From positions 1 through 7,444 of the forward strand of contig WRMR01000242.1 in the NCBI GenBank assembly GCA_009776995.1: a stretch of DNA of 7,444 nt. The letters are read 5' to 3'. Position 1 is the stretch's first letter. Each line of letters begins with the position of its first letter. The DNA comes from Planctomycetaceae bacterium. Lineage in GTDB: Bacteria; Planctomycetota; Planctomycetia; Pirellulales; Thermoguttaceae. The notes under the pieces were generated by a model, which was not told the origin of the DNA, did not search any database, and saw only the letters and a program-made list of their open reading frames with translations. Below, one piece after another: positions 1-5,458 of the stretch. The translations under genes and the position numbers were made by a program.

Positions 1-218
1 TCGGCGCGATGAGTTTTAAGACCGCCGGAATGAGTTTTAAGACCGGCGCGATGAACGTTCATCCCGGCGCGATGAGTTTTAAGACCGCCGGAATGAGTTT
101 TAAGACCGGCGCGGTGAACGTTCATCCCGGCGCGATGAATTTTAAGACCGCCGGAATGAGTTTTAAGACCGGCGCGGTGAACGTTCATATCGGCGCGATG
201 AGTTTTAAGACCGGCGCG
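1..218. repeat. Tandem array of 21-bp monomers in 63-bp trimers
   Basis: Ten intact 21-bp monomers lie head to tail. There are three types. Type A begins ATGAGTTTTAAGACC and ends GCCGGA (9-29, 72-92, 135-155, the last with one G-to-A change). Type B has the same beginning but ends GGCGCG (30-50, 93-113, 156-176, 198-218). Type C begins ATGAACGTTCAT or GTGAACGTTCAT and ends CGGCGCG (51-71, 114-134, 177-197). The order A-B-C repeats three times with an exact 63-bp period, then one B unit closes the array. Bases 1-8 match the end of a C unit, so the array continues beyond the left edge. Only one forward frame is open through the units, because the other two meet TGA or TAA. Some reverse frames are open too. 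Copies differ at very few positions, which suggests recent or ongoing homogenisation. The function is unknown: it could be a minisatellite, a protein-binding array, or the end of a repetitive gene to the left. Confidence 0.95.
50..63. repeat. 14-bp perfect palindrome in first C monomer
   Basis: GATGAACGTTCATC is its own reverse complement. The 10-bp core TGAACGTTCA recurs at 115-124 and 178-187, exactly 63 bp apart, so every C monomer carries it. In the second and third copies the outer A is changed to G, which leaves only the core palindromic. A perfect palindrome of this length at fixed spacing looks like a binding site for a homodimeric protein, but that is inference. No regulator gene is visible in the window. 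Confidence 0.7.
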
Positions 219-343
219 ATCAATTTTTTACTGGCGAGTGGCAGTATAACTGATAAATCCGGCAAAGTTGACATTCCCGCGTCTTGGACGCGAGGCGAAA
301 CGGCAAAACCAGTGGCAGATTCAAAGTGTCAAGTGGGGAATAA

Positions 344-433
344 AATCAGAGCCGCGAGAGTTATCGAGCAGTCAAAGCAGAGTGCAGAATGCAGAATGTT
401 TCCAATCAGAGCCGCGAGAGTGATCGAGCGGTC
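344..433. repeat. Pair of 30-bp direct repeats, 60-bp period
   Basis: The segment 344-373 recurs at 404-433 with two mismatches. Both copies begin AATCAGAGCCGCGAGAGT and end in GATCGAGCGGTC or the close variant TATCGAGCAGTC. The outer CCGC and GCGG of the second copy can pair, giving a weak stem. The 30 bases between them contain the heptamer tract. I recall similar GAGCCGCGAG-type intergenic repeats from planctomycete genomes. That is memory, not a search result. The second copy ends about 44 bases upstream of the -10 element of the ATPase gene. Confidence 0.85.
377..397. repeat. Heptamer microrepeat GCAGART x3
   Basis: Three 7-bp units, GCAGAGT, GCAGAAT and GCAGAAT, follow each other without a gap between the two 30-bp direct repeats. 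A single related unit, GCAGAGT, occurs at 7356-7362 in the other intergenic region. It looks like a short simple-sequence tract with no evident function. Confidence 0.75.
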
Positions 434-476
434 GAAAAGTTCCATTTTTCACACCCTTTCGATGTGCGGCGGGTTT

Positions 477-485
477 TGGTATAAT
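477..485 (+). promoter_or_regulatory. Extended -10 promoter for the ATPase gene
   Basis: TGGTATAAT is a perfect extended -10 element (TGn followed by TATAAT). A -35 box 17 bases upstream would fall on TTTCGA at 457-462, which matches the consensus poorly, as expected for extended -10 promoters. Transcription would start near 491-493, leaving a leader of about 27 bases before the ATG at 519. That leader has no clear Shine-Dalgarno sequence at normal spacing. With the short gaps downstream, this promoter could drive all three genes. Confidence 0.6.
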
Positions 486-518
486 CATTGGGAAGCTGGA
501 CAATTCTGACACTTGGCA

Positions 519-2330
519 ATGATTGCGGCCATGACCAACCGGGACGGCAACCAACAACTCAGGAACGCTTTTGCGTCGCTGGATTCGCTTTCCTACGCGA
601 TTCGCGATGAGATTGCGCCGTCGGACAAATACCGGCAGGTCAGGGAACTGACGCGCGGGACGGTCGTTGCGCAGTTTCTCGAAGAGCATTGGGAGCCGGA
701 TGCGGAGGCCATGCGACATATCCTGAAGCTGGCACTCAACGGGGATTTTCTGCGCTGTGCGATCAAGTCCGCCACCGACGACAACGAGGCGGATGAGCAT
801 GACCTGAATTACCAGTACAAAGTCATTTGCGAGCTGGGCTATGATTACGTCAAATGGCTTGGCGGCTACACGGCGTTCAAGGACGCCCAGCAGGGAAAAA
901 AACGCTCCACGGCGCGATTTCCCGGCATGATCGAATTTCTGGAGGATTTCGCCAATGACCGCAGCTGGTTCGCCGGAGGCAGGTTTTACAAAATTGAGGA
1001 AGACGGCTTTTACATCGGCGGCTTGCTCTGTGCGGCTGTGGCCAGGGCAAGGCAGAACCGGCATTACGTCACGCGCTACGAGCAGATGATGGACCTGTTG
1101 CTTGAAGAAATGCTCGAGCGCAAACCCGATGGACTCAAGGTCAAGGAGCGGCATTTTCTCCGGCGTATTAAAGAGGAGCGCAAACGCGTGCTCGACTCGA
1201 TTCTCAGACCGGACAGCAAGCTGGGGTTGGCCGAAACGGATGAGAATATCATCGGGGAAAAGCACCTGACGCCGCAACTGTCCGAAAGCGTCATCGGCCA
1301 GGCAACCGCCGAGCTCGAAGCGTTGATCGGCCTGGCCGGGGTCAAGAGCGAAGTCAAAAAACTGATCGACTTCCTCAAAGTGCAGCAAATGCGGCGACAA
1401 CACGGCTTGAAGGAATCAGGGCAGTCGCTGCACTACGTTTTCACGGGCAATCCCGGCACGGGCAAAACGACCGTCGCCCGGATTTTGGGCAAAATCTTTC
1501 ACGGCTTCGGCATTCTCAAAACGACGAACCTGATCGAAACGGACCGCTCCGGGTTGATTGCCGGTTACGTCGGCCAAACCGCGATCAAGACCGACGAAGT
1601 CATCGAAAAGGCACTCGACGGCGTGTTGTTCATCGACGAGGCTTACACCCTCAGCCGGAGCGGTGCCGCATCAGGCGACTTCGGTCAGGAAGCCATCGAC
1701 ACGCTGCTCAAACGCATGGAAGACCAGCGTGACCGTCTCATTGTCGTTGTGGCCGGTTACCCGAAACCCATGCAGGATTTTCTGCGCAGCAACCCCGGTC
1801 TGCAAAGCCGTTTTACGCGATTCATTGCGTTCGAGGATTATTCCGTGCAGGAAATGTGCCGGATATTCGAGAAATTCTGCAACGACAACGAATACGTTTT
1901 GACGCCGCTTGCCCGGATCAACGCCTTCCTGCTGTTTGTTGCCGCACGGTCGCGGCGTGACGAAACCTTCGGGAATGCACGGTTTGTCCGAAACGTTTAT
2001 GAAATGGCCATATCGAAGCATTCGAGCCGCATTGCGCGAATGGCCGACGTAACCCGCGAGTCGCTGTCCGAACTCAATGGGAGCGACGTCCCGCACGAGA
2101 TTCTGCAGTGGTTCGACCCGTCCGGGATCGACGTCACCGGCAGTCGCTGGCAGTTCAAATGCCCCGGTTGCGGCGTCGTGTCCGTCGGCAAAGCGAAGTT
2201 GCTCGGCAAGACCGTGCAGTGCAAATGCGGTCACCGATTCGCCTTTCCGTGGTGGTTCCCGGTGGTCGAAACATTCGTCGGCCTCCCGCCGGAATTGATC
2301 GCTGAATGCAAAAACGTGACACTCGAATAA
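519..2330 (+). CDS. CbbX/SpoVK-type AAA+ ATPase with C-terminal zinc ribbon
   Basis: This 603-residue protein has no signal peptide and is probably cytosolic. Residues 1 to about 245 are mostly helical and match no family I recognise. The AAA+ module follows. It has Walker A GNPGTGKT (310-317), a pore-loop stretch GYVGQTAIKT, Walker B VLFIDE (369-374), and NPGLQSRF with the likely arginine finger. A sensor-2-like FGNARFVRN comes later. These motifs are those of the CbxX/CfqX family (CbbX, SpoVK, EccA), ring ATPases that remodel or thread protein substrates. The C-terminal tail holds CPGC (548-551) and CKCGH (568-572), a zinc-ribbon pattern not found in plain CbbX. A TTG at 513 and an ATG at 531 are alternative starts. 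A TGA at 507-509 blocks earlier ones. No RuBisCO or secretion genes are nearby, so the substrate is unknown. The AAA call is secure; the role is not. Confidence 0.93.
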   Translation: MIAAMTNRDGNQQLRNAFASLDSLSYAIRDEIAPSDKYRQVRELTRGTVVAQFLEEHWEPDAEAMRHILKLALNGDFLRCAIKSATDDNEADEHDLNYQYKVICELGYDYVKWLGGYTAFKDAQQGKKRSTARFPGMIEFLEDFANDRSWFAGGRFYKIEEDGFYIGGLLCAAVARARQNRHYVTRYEQMMDLLLEEMLERKPDGLKVKERHFLRRIKEERKRVLDSILRPDSKLGLAETDENIIGEKHLTPQLSESVIGQATAELEALIGLAGVKSEVKKLIDFLKVQQMRRQHGLKESGQSLHYVFTGNPGTGKTTVARILGKIFHGFGILKTTNLIETDRSGLIAGYVGQTAIKTDEVIEKALDGVLFIDEAYTLSRSGAASGDFGQEAIDTLLKRMEDQRDRLIVVVAGYPKPMQDFLRSNPGLQSRFTRFIAFEDYSVQEMCRIFEKFCNDNEYVLTPLARINAFLLFVAARSRRDETFGNARFVRNVYEMAISKHSSRIARMADVTRESLSELNGSDVPHEILQWFDPSGIDVTGSRWQFKCPGCGVVSVGKAKLLGKTVQCKCGHRFAFPWWFPVVETFVGLPPELIAECKNVTLE

Positions 2331-2353
2331 CATGCCGGCAAATATTTTTCACC

Positions 2354-2358
2354 AGGAG
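2354..2358 (+). promoter_or_regulatory. Shine-Dalgarno for the HzsA-like gene
   Basis: AGGAG ends six bases before the ATG at 2365. It leaves no spacing to the ATG at 2359 and lies downstream of the ATG at 2332. It therefore selects 2365, which also places a clean signal peptide at the N-terminus. Confidence 0.8.
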
Positions 2359-2364
2359 ATGGTT

Positions 2365-5300
2365 ATGAATGGTTTTGTTCGCCTGATTCTTATTTTCCTG
2401 ACATTGTTCCCGGCAGTTTCAGTGTCTCATGCTGAAACGTACCAGGAAGCGGTGCTTCGTGACGCTCCGGTGCTTTATTACCGGTTCGAGTCGGCAACCA
2501 ACGGCACGATTCCCGATATTTCAGGGCATGGCCGAAACGGTGTGCTGACCGGAAACGCATCTTTGTCGGAGAATTCCGCCGCGAAAGAACTCGGAAATTG
2601 TCTGACACTTAGCGGCGGCGCGGATGCGGTTCATGTCAAGTGTGCCAATGAGCAAAAAATCACCTTTCCTGACAGGAAAATCACCATCGAACTGTGGATG
2701 CGGAATATCGGCGGCGGGTGGAATACTTTACTGAACGCCGACGAATGGCGGAGCCGGGCGATTCACTATCAGTTTCACGATCACGGTGCGTTGCAGTTTT
2801 GTGTGCAGGGACAAAGGCCGGAGGAAACGTTTTTCGACTTTGCGTCTCTGCCGGGGTTGAAAAAAACACGATGGAATCATCTCGTGCTGACGTTCGACGC
2901 GACGATACGGCGGGAAAACGTCCGGTTTTATGTGAATGGTCGTTGTGTGCAAACCGCGACGGTCGGGACGCCAAACCCTGCGGAGGAAATCGCGTTCACG
3001 CTGGGGGAATCGTTCACTTTGGGGAACTGGCGGAACGAACGGGGATTTCGTGGAATGCTCGATGAAACGGCCATTTACGATAAGATTCTCACGCCGGAGC
3101 AGATCGAATCGCATTACCTTGCGGCGGGAGAAATCCTTGAGCCGGAACCGGACGCCGTGACGCCGCTCCGCATGACCAAAGAAACCCAGGATCGTTTGCT
3201 CGCGCATGGCGTGGAAAAAATCGCCTTCATCAAACGTTACACTTATACGTCGAATCATTATTACACGGAGTACATCAACAGCCGTTTCATGCCGGGGGGA
3301 AATCTTTGTTTCCTGGATGTGAAAACCGGGGAAGTGCGAGATCTATGCCCGGAGATGACCGGCGGGGTTTTTGAGCGGATGGATGTGAATTTTGACGCCA
3401 CGAAAATCGTTTTCGCCTGGAAGAAGTCAGACGACGAGGGATACCGGATTTACGAAACGAATCTCGAAGACGGCTCGGTGCGACAGGTGGTTCCCACCCC
3501 GACGAATGAAACGGCACTGGTGGCACGCTACCGCAACGAGTATCATCACGGCACGGACGACATGAGTCCCTGTTACCTGCCGGACGGTGGAATTTGTTTT
3601 ATTTCGACACGCTGTCAATACGGCATCCTCTGCGACGCGCCGGATATTTTCACGACCACCGTTCTCTATCGCTGTGACGCGGACGGGAACAATCTTCGGA
3701 AACTGACGAACAGTTCGGTCAGTGAAGCGGCACCGGTTTGCCTTTCGGACGGGCGAATTCTCTACACACGGTGGGAATACGTCGATAAAGGGGCGGTCAG
3801 CGTGAAGTGCCTCTGGACCATGCGGCCGGACGGCACCGGTTCCGCAGAACTCTATGGAAATGACGTCAACCTGCCGCCGACGTTTATTTACGGGCGCGAA
3901 ATCCCGGATTCACCCGGACATTTCGTTTTTACCGGCACTCCGCATTGTCCGCAATCCGCGATGGGAACCGTGATTCGCCTGGATACGGGCAAGAACATTC
4001 GCACGCGCGATCCCATGACGTACATGACGCCTTATGTCGATGTTCAGGAAGAACCGGGATGGCATTTTCTCGACGAGTTCGAGCGGTGGCAGCGCGACGG
4101 CGGGGGGCACGGGCCGCTCTTCAAGGAGGCGTTTCCGCTGACCATGTCGGAGTTCATCGTCTCACACAAGCCCGCCGGAGAACCTTTCGCGGCACCGGCC
4201 GGTTACGGTCTTTACCTGCTGGACGAGCAGGGGAAGGTTGATCTGGTTTACCGTGATCCGGAAATTTCCTGCTGGAATCCGGTGGTCCTGCAACCGCGTC
4301 CGCATCCGCCGGTCCTTCGCGGAACAATGGACGAAACACTGGCGGAGCGGAATCTCGCGCACTGCATTGTGATGGACGTTTACCACGGCATGGAAAATAT
4401 CCCGCGCGGCAGTGTGAAATACCTCCGCGTACTGGAACAGATTCCGCGTCCGTGGGGTGCCAGGCGTCCGAATTTTGACGACGAATATGATCAACAACAC
4501 GCCGTGATTTCGAAAGACGCGGCACTCGGCCTGAAAGTTCAACATGGTGTGGTGCCTGTGGCGACGGACGGTTCCGCGAGTTTTCTTGTCCCGGCGGAGG
4601 CAAATATTTATTTTCAGGCACTGGACGAACACTTCATGGCTCTCCAAACGGAACGCACGTATGTGAATTACATGCCGGGCGAAATCCGTTCCTGCACCGG
4701 ATGCCATGAAACGCCGCAAAGTGTTCAACCGGCAGATGAAGACCGCAGTGCGATGAACGTGTATCGTTCCGTACCGGAAGCACTGAAAACCGCGCCGCAG
4801 CTTCCCGTCGCGCAGCATGGTGAAACCTCCGCGCGGCGGGTTCTGGATTATGCGCAGGATGTGCAGCCGGTCTGGGACCGCCATTGCCTTTCATGTCACG
4901 CTCCCGCCACGGCGGAACATCCGGACAGGAAAGTGGAAGGCGGTTTGAATCTCAGCGGCGAAATGACCCGGTTGTTTAATGTTTCGTATGAAACACTTGT
5001 CCCGGAACGGCGTCAGCAGACGGAGATTCCGGATCGCGGACTTCTGGGAACGGTGATTGGTGAAAACCATCCCAAGACCGGGAACGTTCATTACCTCCCG
5101 GCAAAATCACTTGGGGCACACACTTCCGTTCTGGCCGCTCTGCTGGCCGATGGAAAAATCACACTGGAGAATCCCGAAGACCAGGCGCGCGTGGAAAAGC
5201 TCCGCGAATCACATCGCGACATTCAGCTTTCAGACGCGGAACTGCTGAAGGTTACAAATTGGATCGACACGAACTGCCAGTATTACGGCGGTTATCACGG

Positions 5301-5400
5301 CCTGCGAAACCTGAAATACCGTGAGGAACCGGACTTCCGCCCGATCCAGACCTTCGAATCGGCACTGGACAAGAAGGAATTCCCCCTGGAAATCGAGTAG
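2365..5400 (+). CDS. Secreted LamG and HzsA-like dihaem cytochrome c protein
   Basis: This 1011-residue exported protein begins with a signal peptide (hydrophobic core 7-15, cleavage likely after S-H-A at 21-23). Residues 33-254 form a LamG/concanavalin-A-like domain, with YYRFES, ITIELWM, FYVNG and a closing MLDETAIYD. Residues of about 270-650 look like a TolB-type beta-propeller, for example DMSPCYLPDGG and the later LYRCDADG. The region up to 781 resembles the middle domain of hydrazine synthase alpha and ends in a haem c site CTGCH (777-781). The C-terminal part has a planctomycete-type cytochrome c segment, VQPVWDRHCLSCH, with its haem site at 841-845. Kuenenia HzsA also binds two c-type haems. 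As I recall, a Tyr four residues after the first haem His ligates iron there. Here that position is Gln785, so hydrazine synthesis is doubtful. HzsB and HzsC partners are not visible. It is probably periplasmic, with an unknown reaction or binding role. Confidence 0.9.
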   Translation: MNGFVRLILIFLTLFPAVSVSHAETYQEAVLRDAPVLYYRFESATNGTIPDISGHGRNGVLTGNASLSENSAAKELGNCLTLSGGADAVHVKCANEQKITFPDRKITIELWMRNIGGGWNTLLNADEWRSRAIHYQFHDHGALQFCVQGQRPEETFFDFASLPGLKKTRWNHLVLTFDATIRRENVRFYVNGRCVQTATVGTPNPAEEIAFTLGESFTLGNWRNERGFRGMLDETAIYDKILTPEQIESHYLAAGEILEPEPDAVTPLRMTKETQDRLLAHGVEKIAFIKRYTYTSNHYYTEYINSRFMPGGNLCFLDVKTGEVRDLCPEMTGGVFERMDVNFDATKIVFAWKKSDDEGYRIYETNLEDGSVRQVVPTPTNETALVARYRNEYHHGTDDMSPCYLPDGGICFISTRCQYGILCDAPDIFTTTVLYRCDADGNNLRKLTNSSVSEAAPVCLSDGRILYTRWEYVDKGAVSVKCLWTMRPDGTGSAELYGNDVNLPPTFIYGREIPDSPGHFVFTGTPHCPQSAMGTVIRLDTGKNIRTRDPMTYMTPYVDVQEEPGWHFLDEFERWQRDGGGHGPLFKEAFPLTMSEFIVSHKPAGEPFAAPAGYGLYLLDEQGKVDLVYRDPEISCWNPVVLQPRPHPPVLRGTMDETLAERNLAHCIVMDVYHGMENIPRGSVKYLRVLEQIPRPWGARRPNFDDEYDQQHAVISKDAALGLKVQHGVVPVATDGSASFLVPAEANIYFQALDEHFMALQTERTYVNYMPGEIRSCTGCHETPQSVQPADEDRSAMNVYRSVPEALKTAPQLPVAQHGETSARRVLDYAQDVQPVWDRHCLSCHAPATAEHPDRKVEGGLNLSGEMTRLFNVSYETLVPERRQQTEIPDRGLLGTVIGENHPKTGNVHYLPAKSLGAHTSVLAALLADGKITLENPEDQARVEKLRESHRDIQLSDAELLKVTNWIDTNCQYYGGYHGLRNLKYREEPDFRPIQTFESALDKKEFPLEIE

Positions 5401-5440
5401 CGAAGTGATGCGGCCGGTTGCCATTCATAAAATCAATTTT

Positions 5441-5450
5441 GGGAGAGGAA
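5441..5450 (+). promoter_or_regulatory. Shine-Dalgarno for the protease gene
   Basis: GGGAGAGGAA ends eight bases before the GTG at 5459. The in-frame ATG at 5408 lies upstream of it and lacks a comparable site, and the ATG at 5321 is inside the preceding gene. The GTG start also puts the signal peptide directly at the N-terminus. Confidence 0.75.
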
Positions 5451-5458
5451 CTGTTTCG

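Larger units (their letters stand above)
219..476. other. Intergenic region with decayed repeats
   Basis: No convincing gene is seen here. Bases 219-238 look like a degenerate copy of the upstream monomer. A small perfect hairpin (CGCGTC, loop TTG, GACGCG) sits at 278-292 but has no T-run after it, so it is not a standard terminator. A perfect TTGACA at 268-273 has no -10 partner at normal spacing. Two 30-bp direct repeats and a heptamer tract follow from 344. One forward frame stays open from the left edge to a TGA at 507-509. Its translation is repeat peptide followed by the translated intergenic repeats, which argues against a protein gene. Confidence 0.6.

Noticed and set aside
268..273. 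Perfect TTGACA -35 box
   Set aside because: No -10 hexamer lies 16-18 bases downstream. Bases 290-296 are GC-rich.
278..292. Perfect 6-bp hairpin as a terminator
   Set aside because: The stem is short and is followed by purine-rich sequence, with no T-run.
344..433. Minimal CRISPR-like repeat-spacer-repeat (30-30-30)
   Set aside because: Only two imperfect copies are present. The would-be spacer contains a heptamer microrepeat, and no cas gene is in the window.
9..509. Open frame of 166 codons over the repeat array and the intergenic repeats
   Set aside because: The first part only restates the 21-bp repeats, and the rest translates the interspersed repeats and the promoter. There is no recognisable domain, and no ribosome site singles out one start among the many repeated ATGs.
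372..1403. Long minus-strand frame of 343 codons opposite the ATPase
   Set aside because: It lies antisense to a well-supported AAA+ gene and shows no known motif. Long antisense frames are expected opposite coding sequence of this kind.
4162..4884. Minus-strand frame of 240 codons inside the HzsA-like gene
   Set aside because: It is a shadow of the real gene. The + strand there encodes the conserved middle domain and the first haem site.
2365..5400. Genuine hydrazine synthase subunit implying an anammox organism
   Set aside because: No partner subunits are visible, a LamG domain is fused, and the +4 residue after the first haem His is Gln. HzsA relatives are common in non-anammox planctomycetes.
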